Assembly: GCA_903813345.2 (NCBI GenBank)
Contig: CAIIXF020000011.1
Coordinates: 14,429,754-14,493,753, forward strand
Source of the DNA: Owenia fusiformis
Lineage: Eukaryota > Annelida > Polychaeta > Sabellida > Oweniidae
Direction: 5' to 3'
Length of the DNA: 64,000 nucleotides
Every line of letters begins with the position of its first letter. Position 1 is the first letter of the stretch. The notes beneath the pieces are model-generated. The model searched no databases. It saw nothing but the letters and a program-made list of their open reading frames with translations, and was not told the origin of the DNA. The translations under genes and the position numbers were made by a program. Of the stretch, positions 11,101 to 26,100 are shown piece by piece.

Positions 11101-14100
11101 ATTTAGACTGTGCTTTATTATTTAGGTTACACAATGATCAATCACAGACTTCCATTTGAGACTGAATTTCCGATACAATGTCTGAAGGTAATCGGAATCA
11201 TCTTAAGCTTATTGTATCACAAACTTTAGGTTGAATAACGGTGTATCATGATCAATCACACGCAACAATCTTATAGTGAGTCCTTCTCAAGACTTAGCTC
11301 TTATATCATCATAGGTTTAATTCACCTATCTGGAAAATTAAATTACTAAATGAAGAAATCTATTCCAAGATAGAATTAATTCAGAACTCTTCAATAATTT
11401 AATGAATGTTGATTTGCAATTGATTATGACGTTATTTTAACTAATTAAAAACTGATCACAATATAGCACCCAGGGTGCAATAAAAAGATAAATGGGGATA
11501 TAATTCTTAAAAAAGTATCCTATTAACAATTATCTAGTAGCAAATCAAAAATTATACTCCATGAAAAAATGGACAAAAATGAGAGTAACAGGTTGGAAAA
11601 TATTGAATCTGACCAATTAACTACCATGAAACTATAAACTTGTTTTTCATAGTAAGAGGGTATTAGAGGTTGTTCGCTGAGTAAGAGTAATTCTCACACA
11701 GTTTCTGGTCTAAATAAAATTGCAATATGAAGGATCACTGAAAAAAACAACATCTAAATGATCAATTCAACATGTTTCTCTATAAATCACTTTACCAAAC
11801 CCAAATCCTACATGTGGGCCTGGTTATTCTTAATTTACCTGTAGCAATGTTTACATTATTTACAGTCAGTATTTTGGTATTTCTATATTATACAAGAATA
11901 GCAATGGGGCAAAATAAGGACAAAATATGATCAATCAAGGTGCCAAATATTTACCAAAAGATCATCTCCAAAATAATTTTCAATTAATGAATCGAAGAAA
12001 TCAACAAGTAATGTTACTGCTTTAATACTCTAAATTTAACCATTCATGGCATGAGAATTCATTAATTAATCCTAGAATTAAACCAGTCAGGATTCCATTC
12101 CTTATTCACCAGAGCCAAGAATACAAACATATTACACAGGTTTAATTCCACAAAACCAGAAAGTCACATTTCTCAAACCAGAGATAATCCTTTGTTCTGT
12201 TCAATATCCCTTGAGCATTAAATTATTTCAGAAAATAAAACTAGTGCCTACCCTTTGCATTCGTTCGACTTCACTTCTTAAAAGAGAGCTCCGTCTTCAC
12301 TCTTTCAAACTAAAATAAACCTGTGAACTCACCGCGCCAATCAATGCTCGTCGGCCAAATTTGACCGACGTTCTATATATGGTCATTCCTTCTGACGTCA
12401 TCGTTAAGCCCGGAATTGACCAATGACAATTCAGAATTTATTTTGGCGCTTGTTTCTTCAAGCTCGCTGATTGGTGGAACAAAGGTCAGCGCGTAGGTCA
12501 GAAGTGATTTATTACCCGAACTGTCACTGGCACCTGTCGTGGGGGTGGGGCTACTAAACTGTAGTATGGTTTCTACTAGGCAGAGTGTAGTTTAACTAGA
12601 CTCTGCACGCAGGGTAACTAGTGCCCGAAATTAAAAAAAAAACTCCCAAAAACACAATCAACAAATTAAAAAACACTCGAAAACTAGTCAACATAAGTGA
12701 TAATACCCTGAATCTCAACAAAAAATATGAATCTTAAGGGCAGAATAGGACCAGCAACAGTTTAAAGTGATAATATCTTGAATTTCAACAAAATGATAAT
12801 TTAAGGGCAGAATAGGACCCCAGCAACAATAAGTGATAATATTTTGAAATTCAACAAAATTATGGATTTCTAAGGGCAGAATGGGACCAGTAAGTAGACC
12901 CAAATGGCAATGGTTAACAGATTGTATATCTTGTATTATCTGTGGCACTTTCACCACATCCATACTTCAAACATACCTAGAAACCATGATGACTGAACAA
13001 AGATGTCAAGTTGCAGTGTTCTCCCTTTAACTCCTCTCAACTTAACATTTAGATTCCTTAACACATTGATTTTACTTCTTTATAAGTAGTGAGATTCAGG
13101 GCCCGCATACAGGTGGGGGGGGGTTGGGGTTAAAGAATTTTTTGAAAAGTGAACCACCCTTGGCAAAAGCTGGCTACGGCTTGCACTTTAAACATCTATT
13201 ATGTACCAGCTTGGTAACTGTTATTCTGTAGGAATCACATACATTGTAAAGAGGTACCCCCTTTCCCCTTTTTTCCTAACCATCTGCACTGACCCAAGGC
13301 ACAAGACCAGGTGTAATCAACAGAGCAATTAAAACAATTAAACAATATCCATATTCTGTTTTTAATTACCTTTTAAAATTGTTATTGAGAAAATGATTGA
13401 AAATCCAAAGCTTTTAGCTCCGAAAATGATCACAAAAGTTACTTACCGCAAGATCAAAACTTAAAATTGCAAATCAACATTCATTAAAAATTGATGACAA
13501 AATATTTAATGCAATACTTAGATGGTAATAGATCCTGAATCTGTAAATTTCCACTTGGTGTGTAAACTGGATCAAGTCTTTTTTACTCCAGTTGAATGTT
13601 ACATCTACTCCTGATAACTCCTTAACTCCTTTTATATTGAAAATCTGTATTTTAAAGCGTAATGTATATCTTTACTGACACAGTATCTTCTAGTGATACT
13701 TTCATTCCCTTGTTTCTCTGATTCTTAAATTTCTGTGTGAAGTTATCCAAGTAGGTCGATCATGAATGGTATGAAATGATACCAACCCAAGTATGTCTAT
13801 CACAATAAAAACATTTTACATACAACTAAATGAATATATGCATGTTGAAATCCATTTCCCCCAGGCCTGGTTTGTTCACTGTTAAATCTGTGAAAGACTC
13901 ACACTTACACATTCAACTCCCAAAGGATTTAACTGTCAACACCTGCTGGTAGAATTCCACAGGGCTGCTTGACTCATTAGTGTGATCAGTTTTTCTGTTT
14001 ATTTAATTCTCAAAACAAAAACATTGAAATGAAGATTTCCAACTCTAAAGGTCACCTAGGTGCATTATATTAACATTTCTTTGAAGTTTCTTCTTTGAGC

Positions 14101-17100
14101 CAACATTCTTCATCATAGCATTCACTTGTTAATGTTCTTCCCAGTTGAACTCTTAAACACATGTTTTCATTGTCTTGTTGTAAACAAGAGCAGACAGAAA
14201 TAAATGTACATGTTTTGTTAAGCCCGTTGTATCCTTTCTTGGATTTTATTGGATTAGGAATTGTCACTAAGTCTCAGCATGAGGCCCACCCCTTGTAAGT
14301 ACATGTTATACCTAGATTATTCCAAATCCTAAATTTGAACTTGTCAATGTTCAAACATATATGATCCTCATTCCTCATACCCTGATTTCTTCAGCTAGTA
14401 GCCTTGTATACTGCCCTCTGACTTAGATCAATGATTTTGGCAGTTTGGCACTCATCCAATCAGAGAATACTATTGGCCCTTGCTGATAAATTTACCCTTT
14501 TGAACACACAAAAACCTTGTCTAACCTATGGATGGTTCTGACTGGCTCGACTAGTTCATAAATCTATAGTTGTTGTAGAGGATGACACATTTGCAAACTC
14601 TTAAAAGGGTAACCCTCTCTTGACAAGAACAAAAAAGTGAAATTTGATTCTGCAGTTATCAAGACCCTTATTCTTCTGTGGTTTCCTTAAGAATCCTTCT
14701 TTTGGTTCTTGCAATGTTTGTGTTAAATATAATTTCATAGTTATGCACTTATCTCAAGCCCCACGCAAAAAAATTCTTAAATTCCTACATAATTTTTGAC
14801 ATTAATATAAAAAATAATAATGAATAACCCTATTGGGACAAATTTTAGACTAAAAGAAACACTACAAGACCTCTGAAGAGACAGATGTAATCTATCTGAT
14901 AGAGTCCAATTAAAAATGATTAAAACATAAAAATGTGGCGAAATTCTATGTAAGGGATCTTCAAAGATAATCCACATATGAGATTTATCTCTATTGAAAA
15001 TGTTATCTAGTGTGTGTTGTATAAGAGCTATAATACATCAATAGCAAATAACCTTATCCTAATTGTAAACATTACCCGGACAAAAAATGAAATTTCACCG
15101 TCAAGAAAATTAGTAAAATCAATCATAATTCATTACATTTCGAGTTAATTTCTGTTTCCGAGAAAATGTAATTTTTCGTAAACAATTCGTGTATGTTTGG
15201 GTAACATTTAACAGATGCATAGCTGTTGATTATAATTAACCAGTCATAAACATGCAATATGATGCAAGGATATAATCAACTATCAGACTTTATATGATAA
15301 ACTCTAAATGATTGAGTTATCAAGAGGATATAATAGCCATTCCAACTCCTCTCTCCCCCACGAGTCTCCTGGAGAAAACTCCTCTGTGTATACACTAAAT
15401 CACACAGGCCCGTAGCCAGGATTTGCCAAGGGGGGTTCACTTTTTGAAAAATTCCAGGGGGGTTCACTTGTGACAATTTTGGTCCAAAAATGGCCAAAAT
15501 CACTTAAAAGGTGCTCAGAATGGTGAAAACTGCATGATTTTGAAATATTTTTTGGCCGGGGGGGGGGGGGGTTTCGCTTGAACCCATCGAACCCCCCCCC
15601 CCCCTCTTGGCTACAGGCCTATTTTCATGAAGGTTTGGAGGAGGTGGTTTGATTTTGATTCTTTAAAAGAGAGCTTCATCTACATTCTCGGAGTTAGATA
15701 ATCCTTCGATCTCACGTTACAGGACTGTAGCCCCCCCTCTCCCCCTGGCCAAAAAATGTTCAAAATCATCCAGTTTTCCACCATTCTGAGCACTTTTTAA
15801 GTGATTTGGTCATTTTTGGACCAAAATTGTCACAAGTGAACCCCCCTGGAATTTTTCAAAAAGTGACCTCTCCTTGGCAAATCCTGGCTAAGGGCCTGCC
15901 TTAATTAATCAGAATATAGTTGATGAAAATTAGCTTCCCAATCGAACAAGCAATCATGCCTAATATAATACACTGCATAGGCTTTGACACTCAAGAGTAT
16001 TAGGCAGAGTGTAGTGTAACAAAGAACTGGCATAGATCTGGAAAGGCCCTTAACATTTTGTATGGAAAAGAGTTGATCTGATAGAAATTTTCCCATAATC
16101 GGTTAAATTGCTTGAAATACTATGCAGTACGACAACACAAAGTTTTATGATTGTTTCAATAAAAAGTAAAACAAATGTACTCGTATATTCTGTGTTTTAC
16201 ATAATACCTCATCTCCATTTCAAAAGCAGCAGGACTGAAGTGGATGCCAACAGGCTTGTCTATACTTCATAAAAAGTTGTAAAAAAATCTTTAGGGCCAA
16301 GAATTTATATAAGTTGAGTCTTTTTGTGAAATTGGTACTTATTACTGCCAGATTCATGCCATTAAAGTTAAGAACATTTTTGAACTCTGGTTCAAGATCT
16401 CACCTCAAAAGCAGCAATGTTACCTAGTAATGAAAATACAGTGAAACGTGTAAGGTGGAACACTCTAGAAGTGGAACACCTCTAAAAGTGGAACACTTCT
16501 AGAAGTGGAACACCTCTGTTAGTGGAACCCAAGACCAACAGACTTAATGTTAAATGAACCTCTGTAAGTGGAACACCTCCCGAGTAGAACACCTTTTAGA
16601 GGTACCAAAGGTGTTCTACTTAAACAGGTTTTACTGTATGTCCCTTCTATGTGCCCCACCCAAACCGTGTAATTAAAGATTTTACAGTTTTTTGATGACT
16701 TCAATTTCAAGTCAAATGAGATTTTTATCCTCAAGTCATGAGCACTTTGCACTCAATGACCTTAGTGTTTTGATTTGGTGACTTTGAGTCACATTCAATG
16801 AACTTTTTTTCTTTTGACATGAATATCTTTGCTGATTTGAACTTTAAACATTGTAATATTATTATTTGAAGCGAAATTCAATTTCAGTTCTTTTCTCCCA
16901 GTGCACACTCTGTAATCAAAACCTGTTAAAACTTACATGAATTCAATTTTACTATTATATTTGAAAAGTTTTCAATGTACTTTTACAAGCTAATTAAAGT
17001 GTAATAATCATAGCTTTGAGATAATTATTTTGCATTGTTTATAACGAGACCATTGTATATAAGAACACGAACAAGAAGTTATTGAAGATGCATCTATTGT

Positions 17101-20100
17101 ATATAAGAACACAAACAAGAAGTTATTGAAGATGCATCTATTGTATATAAGAACACAAACAAGTACATGTAGGTTATTGAAGATGCATCTGTTGGGTTTT
17201 GGGTTATATTTGAATATTTCCTAAGATTAAGTAAATCTTACCCTGAATTTTATCATTTCACCACTTTTCCCTCTCACTAACACTGATGAATTAACAATTT
17301 GATGCAGATAAGATCGATGAGCACACCAGATAGGCTTTTTGACAGAATGCAAAATGAATGTCATTGGCACAAAAATGTAATGTTTTAGCTTTTGAATACT
17401 TGTACTGATTGAATGTGAGCTAAATCAAAGAAAAGCTCTAATTTGAAGAGGTTAAAACACAATCAAGTTCTTGTGAAGGGTAACAAAACCATTCCCACCA
17501 ATCTGGGCAGACTCAAACTAGTGTTGAAACTGCATAATAGAGGTCATGTTAGTATAGCGGCCTAGCACTGACTAGTTGCTAGTTTGAGGGGAACATCCTC
17601 TTTATCGCTACCTTTCACATTTATTTGATGTAGCTTCCTAAAAAATTTGTCAACACTCTTTTAGTTTATGAGAAACCCTTGAACTTGTCAAGCTTGTCGT
17701 TCCTAGAAGAATGATTTTCTATTATGGTCTTATCCCCTGGTCATTGTTTACCCAAAATTGAGCAACATTATACATTACTGAAATGTGTTTCTTTCTGCTC
17801 ACTGATTGGTTGAGACAATGTCAGTATGGATGGTTTGAGTTGATTTATGACCTGGGCGGGCTGTGACAATCGCTGGTAGTGGGGGTGGGATGGTCCAACT
17901 GTAAAATTGCATTAACCAATCAGAGGTTACTTTAGAACTAACCTTGGCGACACTAAGGGTACTTTATCACATGCTTGTGAAAACTTTCTTGAAGAGATAG
18001 TAGTACAGGACAATAGGCTGCACATTAGACAATGGGTTCTAGCCATTCTGATCATTGTTCCCCCCACCTAACAGTTAATATTTTTGCATTTTTAAGTTTA
18101 GTTAGTGTTTTGTAGTTTAGATATGTAGTTTACCATAGTTCTGACTAATGTAATCATGTTATGATACTATATGTCAATAAAAGTTATAATAAAATACTGA
18201 GAAGTAGTGAAATAGGTAAATGCTATTTTTTCACTTAATTACTCTGGAATGAATACCTTAGAAACTCATTTTTATCACAGGTAATACAAGGTATTAACTT
18301 GCAAAATGTCACCACTTGCCATCTGTTACAGAAACTGAGCCTCGAATGGCAATCACCAAACACCAACTGTCGAACACCATCCACAAAAAGTTGGAGACTA
18401 TAAGAATATGTCAGCTTTCTTATTATCTAATCTAGAAATGGATTTCAAAAGAACCCTTTATAAAAAACACCAAAGATTCTGATTCTGAATTTCACTGATT
18501 ATATTTCACAATGGTTTTGAGAAATATGCTCTAGTTTTACAGACCCTATTAAAAAACAAAAATCAACAAGGCATTAACATGACAAAATATAGTTGCTCAC
18601 AATATTATGAGTTCAATCTTAAGTCAGATTTGAACTTCTGATAACATGTATGGATGATTTTGAAAAAATTGAAATCTGTCTAAACAGTATTTGTTAAGTT
18701 ATTGGAAGTTGTACGAATTTGTAACAGACGCCGATCGCCAACCACGAACCACTAACCGCAAACCAACAACCGCCGTCAAAAAAACGGAGACCATAACAAT
18801 GTCACCACTTTTTGGTGGTGACATAATAAACAGAATTGCAGTCACTTACCTCTTCCAGTATGCTGCTTTGTGATGCCAGAGGGAAAGATGCATGGCGGGT
18901 GATCTTCCCTAGTGGTTTCACTGGCTCCTTTACTGGTGTGCCTGCAACATCAGGATGTTTGGCAGTGGCATTGTTGGTACTGGTGTCTTCCTCTGGAATT
19001 GACTTTATCACTGAGGGTCCATAAGTCAGTTCTGGAAATATACAAATATTATCATTTTCAATGGTTTAATTCATATTCATGAAAATGTTTCATTTTGCAA
19101 TGATGTTATCTTAGATACATCCTTCATTCAACTCTGGAGCTAACAAAGAGAGATGGATCTTGAATCGTTTCAGTCTAGTATGGATATCTCTACATATAGA
19201 CTTGGCACACTTGCATAATTAGCCCAAATCAAATTAAACACCTTCTATATGACAAGAATTTTCTCAATACATTCTGTCAAAAATATGGCTAGAATCAACA
19301 GCTAATATTTGTTGATTTTGATCAATAGAGAGCTATCCACAATGTTTCAAGTGAAACAGTTATTGAGCTCAATGATTTGACACTATAGGATAAAGGAAAA
19401 CAGATGAGAACACATTCCAGGTACAGTTAAATGTGAATATAATTGTTTGTTCAATCTCAGACAAAGGCACCACCTTTGAGGCTTAACCCTTCAATAGATT
19501 CATTTTGCCTCTTCAAAAGAAAGCTTCATCTGCAGTAACAGATCAGTGTTCTTCCCGGAATTTCTCAAGTAGGTGCAAAATTCTCATTTTCACAATTCAG
19601 ACCGAAATTGATCAAAATATGTCCATTTTTCATGATTTTTCTCATTTTCATTTTCTCATTTTCAAACACCAAATACTGGGAATTCTGTCCATCAAAATCT
19701 AGCTATTCAAATTCAAATCATTCACTGAACATTATGTACTTGGCATTCATTTCATAATGAAACTCCCATTTGAGGCCATGGTAGCTACTTTAGGGGTTAT
19801 TCAGATCTTATAAGCATCAAAACTGCCAAGGGGGGGTTACTTCGTAAAATATTCCAGAGGGGTCACATCCGACACCCATATTGCTTTATAGATTCATAAG
19901 TACCTGCATTCATTTCATCATGAAACTCTCAAAAAGGCCATGACAGCTACTTTTGGGGTGATTCAGATTTTATAAGAATCAAAATTGCCTAGGGGGGAGG
20001 GGGGTACTTTGCAAAATATCCTGGGGAGTCACATCTGACACCCACAGAACTTTATGCTTTCATAAATATCTGGCATTCATTTAATCATGAAACTCTCAAA

Positions 20101-23100
20101 AAGGCCATGGCAACTACTTAGGGGGTCATTCAGATCTCATAAGCATCAAAACTGCCAAGGGGGGGGGGGGTTACTTTGCAAAAGATTCCAGGGGGGGTCA
20201 CATCTGACACACACTGAACTTTATGCTTTAACAAATACCTGGCATCCATTTCATCATGAAACTCTCCAAAAGGCAATGGCAGCTACTTTGGGGGTCATTT
20301 AGATCTTATAAGCATTAAACTATATTTATTCTATTATTCAGACCCTTATGCTCGGACGACTCAGAGTACAGTAAAACCTGTCTTTATTGAACATTTTTTG
20401 ACAAGAAAAACATTCAGTGTTGGAAGGTGTTCACTAGAGAGAGGGGTATTCATGGGCATAGCCAAGGGGTGTGATTGCACCCCCCTATACCCACAAAAAT
20501 TAGAAAATAAAAAGCAATTTTGTAAAATTTGTTGAAAAACCAAATTCAATCGCAGTGATGCAAACCCCCAAAATAGTACCCCCTTGACTTTTGCTGGCTG
20601 CACCCTTGTTAGTTATACAGAAGTCAGTAGAGTATGTGCGGGGAAAGGATGTCTACTAAAAAAAACTAAGAGACAGGAGTTCCCTAAAGAGAGGTGTTCA
20701 CTAAGCTTGTATTAGTGAATGCAACTAACAGCTACAGGGCTGTCAACTTGGGACCACCTAGTACAAATGTTGGACACCTAAGTCCAAATCTGAACACTTT
20801 TGTCCAAATTTTGAACACCTTTGGCCAACTTTTAAACACCTTTGGCCAAAGTTTGAGCACCTTTGCCAAACTTTGATCACCTCAAATTTTCCGAGCAAAT
20901 TGCGTTCGGTTTTTTTTCCGACATTCGTATATTTACCGTATCGTAAACATATTTTGAAAAATTTTCTATAGAAATATTTTTGCTTGACAATTACCAGGTA
21001 AAATGCGTATTTGCCACGCGGTAGTATCTCTTCGGGACGTATCGAAACCACTCCGTCCCGAAAAACCGTTAATTTGAATTTAAAACCTCCAGTGTTTGAA
21101 AATCAAGGATTGTGGGTCTCACACTTCACCGTTTTTCTTCAAACTTGTTCCGTACAAAGCTTCACAGAAATACCTTTCAGTCGATACATTGTTTTTGTGT
21201 ACAAAGTACCTCGTTTTAGCGGCGTTTTGGTCCCCAGCTGTGAGATAAAGCAAATTTTCATAACTTTCAACTGTAAGTCAAGTTATCTCGCCAGTCTTTT
21301 ACCCATTCTCGCCCATAATTTCAGAATGGACTCCCATTACAACCTTCCATCGCTACGTCTTGATTTTTGGGCATCAAACGCAGCAGTTTCTAAATCATCC
21401 ACACATCTCTTCAAATTTGACCAATACGTCCCGTCATCTTCCACTACGCCCCGCCGAGTCTATCACTATACACGTAGAGTTGCATTCTAAAACAATTTGT
21501 CCATCGATGTGTCCGTTTGTAGGTTGCCATTGTCGATTCTAAATACCAATCGGATTGTGTTTTAAGATTTACCCATTCTTGTCCATTTTCAATATACCTA
21601 TAATAGGGTGGTCCAAAATCGGCGGGGCGTAGTGGAAGGTGACGGGATGTATTAGTCAAATTTTAAGAGATGTGTGGATGATTTAGAAACCGCTGCGTTT
21701 GATGCCCAAAAATCAAAACGTAGCGATGGAAGGTTGTAATGGGAGTCCATTCTGAAATTATGAGCGAGAATGGGTAAAAGACTGGCGAGATAACTTGACT
21801 TACAGTTGAAAGTTATGAAAATTTGCTTTATCTCGCAGCTGGGGACCAAAACGCCGCTAAAACGAGGTACTTTGTACATGAAAACAATGTATCGACTGAA
21901 AGGTATTTCTGTAAAGCTTTGTACGGAACAAGTTTGAAGAAAAACTGTGAAGTGTGAGACTCACAATCCTTGATTTTCAAACACTGGGGTAGGTTTTAAA
22001 TTCAAATTAACGGTTTTTCGGGACGGAGTGGTTTCGATACGTCCCGAAGAGATACTACCGCGTGTTTGCGTGACATTTTCTGTCACTCAAAAAAAAACTG
22101 GCGTGACTTCAAATTCTTTAGCAAATGCGTGACAAATACGCAAATTGCGGGACAGTTGACAGGCCTGCAGCTAGCGGCTACCAGATTAACCTACTATTTT
22201 ATACTCATTAAAACATGAACGGAATAGTGGCGGGTACTATTCATATCTAAATGAGTTCCCATAAAATAGTAGGTTAATGTGATAGCCAACAGGCGTTAGT
22301 TGCATTCGCTAATACTATCTTTGACAGGTTTTACTGTATTTTACACCTTGAGACTCAACTCAAGAGGAATAACTCATTAGTGCATGATAAAACAAGTACA
22401 GTGGTAGAAAGATGAAAGTGTTTTACACCAACATACAGTTCATCAGTAAGAGCCTACTTATTAGAAGGATCTTTGCAGGGAAGCCAGCAGGTGTCAAGGG
22501 GGGTGTGTGATTTTTTGGGTTTGCATGCTGAACTTCCTTAAACAATCATACCTGGTGATGAAACTGTTCTATCTGGTAGTTCATGAAGTTTGGGAAGGCG
22601 TGACTGAGAGGCCATAGTGGCATGTTGCGTTGGTTCTATGGGGTCTTCACTAATCAGCTCTAGTACGGTTCCAGTCTGGAATAATAGAATTGTATAATTG
22701 TATACAAATGAGGTCTATCTTTTATATGGGGGAAACAAGGCATCAACATGCAAAATGTCACCACCTGTCATTTGTTAAACATGCCAAATGCCAAACACTG
22801 TCCACAAAAAAGTTGGAGATCATAACATTCACCACTTTGTGGTACCACTTGTCATAAAAATGAAAAAGAACAAAAATGAAACTAACAAGATATGCTATGC
22901 ATGGACTTGGACTGAAATGGGAAGGGGTACAAAAATATAATATTGAAAATCCTCTCATTAAATTTTGGCTTTATTTTGTAAAAAAATCTATGGTCCATTT
23001 CTCCATGTAGGGTCCCCTGTAGTTAAACTGAATGCATAAGACCTATTTCTTTAAAAATAGTGCATGGCAAAAAGTACATGGCCAAGAATAGCCCTTTACA

Positions 23101-26100
23101 TGTATTTTAAAAATATTGCCCAAATAATGACCCGGACAAACTGTACATAATCATGTGGTCTTACATAACAGAACATGTTTTTTTTAACAGTTATAATTAC
23201 CGTATCTAGTTTTAGGCATTTCAAAATTATCTTATTGCTTGTTCAGATAGACAAGAGTGTACTGTTTATTTCTACCTATTACTGTATTAGTAATTTATAT
23301 GTGTACATTTTATTGCTTTCAAAATACCGGTAGACTTTCAAAAGGGTAGAGAGAATGAACTGAGAAAATGTTAACAGGCAATCTAAATGTTAAAACCAAA
23401 ACACTTTGTAGGCTATAGAATATTCTGAGCCTCTCTTACAAGAAATATACCATACAGTGATCTCAAAGAAGCATTGATTGAAACTGTGAGGCTATACACC
23501 TAGACTCTAATTGTACCCGATTGATAATTTGGAAATGATTGCACCCAGTTGAAAATTTGGAACTGTAATTGCGCTAAAGGAAAATTCGGAACTGTGATTG
23601 CACCCAACTGAGAATCTGGAACTGTAATTGCACCCAATTGAAAATTTGGGTCTGTGATAACCAAATTGAGAATATGGAATTGTAATTGCACCCAATTGAG
23701 AATTTGGAACTGTGATTGCACCAAATTGAGAATTTGGAACTGTGATTGCACCCAGTTGAAAATGTTAAACCATTATTCTAACTCTTAAATGTAAACTTTG
23801 TGAGAATACTAAAAATCTGAGTTCTTATTTCTAACTTTTAAGACACTCCTTAAAACACATCAGAAAGAAACTTGGGAACTAAATGCATTTCCCAAGTACA
23901 AGATCCTAGATGTAAGACAGTGAATATAAATATGTAAAAAATATAATTTGCCTCAGAATACACCACTCCCACTCTAGTAGTCGCATCCTCATCCCCATCA
24001 TCATCGCTATAGCAACACTCCCCTGCATCATCATCATTAGATTCCATTTGATGATCCCTTTAATCCTCATACATCCAAGTTTATTTAAATCTACTATACA
24101 TATACATAATCCAGTTTTTTATTTAGATGCTCATGTTAGCTGCTCCATGTACATGTATATAACACATGTGTGTAAAAATATCCACTTTTGGGTTTTGAGC
24201 ATGTTGTTTGGTGTTTTTCACCCCACATGCCCTCTTACTATTAAGTGTTGCCTCACAGTGTTTGCTACATAAAGCTTTTTCTTACTTCAGCTACATGTAC
24301 TTGTTAAGTACTTTTCCATAGAGGTATTCCATTTAAAACACCCCTGAATGTTCAGTTGTAACCCTTGACTGACATAGCAACAAAAAATGAGTCAAGTTGG
24401 TCTTTTTGGTGGAGTCAAACAGCATGGGATCATGATATCAACTTTAATTTACATTGGCATGTTAAACACCTATTGATAGTTTTTTTTTTAGAAATATCAC
24501 AAAAAGGTATTTGTTTGTTTTGAATGCTCATGTATTATATGTCAGTTTAATATTATATGTCAGTTTATCATATGTCAGTCTTTTTTTCCTTGTTCATTAA
24601 AAATATTGACAGTAAATCCAACTTCACCATATGTTTTATGCTCATATATTAGATGTTGACATAGCTTGGTTTAATATTTTAGTTCATGTGCATACATGTG
24701 TTATGTGAAATATACATGTACATGTTGAGTACATATACATGTGTCATTTAATATATTATTGGTTTTAATTAAATGAGACTACAGCCTTCCCAGAATGCAA
24801 TCTGTATAATCAGTTTCACAAGTCGGAGTCATTAACAAGTGTGACTTTTGCACATTAAATTAGGCTTACATTTAACTTACATTTTATCAGGGGCGGATCT
24901 GGGAACCAACAAGCGGGGGGCCCAAATTTCAGGTCAGAGAAAAAAACATCCAAAATTTTGGGCCCCTAAAACCCAAAAGTGGGCCCACATTTGGAAATTT
25001 TGAGGCCCATTTTCTTCAAGATTTGGCCTGAAATTAAAAAATAATGCCTTAAAAGGCCAAGTAATGACAAAAAGGCCCACTTTTTGGGGCCTGAAGGCCT
25101 TTTTTGGCCCAAAATTTTTTTAGGGCCCAATTTTTTTTTTCTGGGCCCACCCAAGGGGGGGGGGGGGCCGGGCCCCCTAATCCGCCAGTGTTTTATTGCT
25201 CCTTTTTTGCATTCAAGATATATCTGCTCTATAATGTATATTTGTATACTAAATAATATAAACCAGGGTATTTACTTATAATTTGTAACCTTCTGATCAG
25301 TTAGATTTTGACATAGTGACCACAATTAAATTATAGCACTGGGTAATTTCCTCCTTTAGATAGACATCTCTATATTAGATGACCTGAAAATATGTTCAAA
25401 TGTCAATCTCAATAAATATGTTCTCAGTTCTGGAAATAAGACAATTTTTGAAATAGGGCAAACCTCTCCTTAAAATCATAATTCTAAATGTACATGTAGT
25501 GTATATAATACATATGGTTTACATAAATGTGCACAGAAATTAAGAAAACCAAAGGGAAAAAATATTCAGTCATATTCTCAGTAGCACTTTAAAATAGGAG
25601 CCTATCAGAAAATCCCCTTACTCTAATTTTTCACCAATTTGACCCTTATCTTTAAAAAACACTGTCAATAGTACTGATTTCAGTTTTATATTTAATATAA
25701 TAATATCACTGCAATATTCATCACTTACTTCATCATCTCTCAGTGATTTTATCAAAAGAACCCAGGCATCAGCCTCAGCTAAAAAAATCCATTATTACGA
25801 AATATATTTCGCCAGTACTAGGTTAATGTTACAAGATTAGAATTTGTAAACTGATGCTTGGTTCATGTTTCCCCATCAACTGCATTGTTTGAAGTACCTG
25901 TAGCCTCAAAAAAGATTAATGGCTTAACTTAGAACTTTTTGCAAATTATCGCCCAATTGTACACTATAAATATCTGGACTTGCATAAGGTGATGTTTCTT
26001 ATAAACCACTGAGGAAATGCTTGATAAATTGCTGATTCAGCTACTTTTGAAAGTTAAATTGTCTACAACAAGTGATATGTTATCATAAAAAAGCATGTTC

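Larger units (their letters stand above)
20369..22336. mobile_element. Pogo-like outer element holding nested insertions
   Basis: CAGTAAAACCTGTCTTTATT at the left and GACAGGTTTTACTG at the right, each flanked by TA, enclose 1968 bp. Inside are a GCATAGCCAAGGGG poly-C element (about 20448-20610), an inverted pair TAGTGAATGCAACTAAC / GTTAGTTGCATTCGCTA (about 20713 and 22296) and the 20735-22167 fold-back. No transposase frame is seen. Confidence 0.7.

Noticed and set aside
21011-21879. Open frame of 159 codons and its mirror of 75 codons
   Set aside because: They lie in the two arms of the fold-back and are reverse complements of one another. No transposase motif or splice context.
20369-22336. 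Autonomous pogo or hAT transposon
   Set aside because: No DDE or other transposase motif in any frame; only termini and repeats are present.
23940-24047. Acidic frame MESNDDDAGECC on the minus strand
   Set aside because: No acceptor with a pyrimidine tract, and not required for frame continuity of gene 1.
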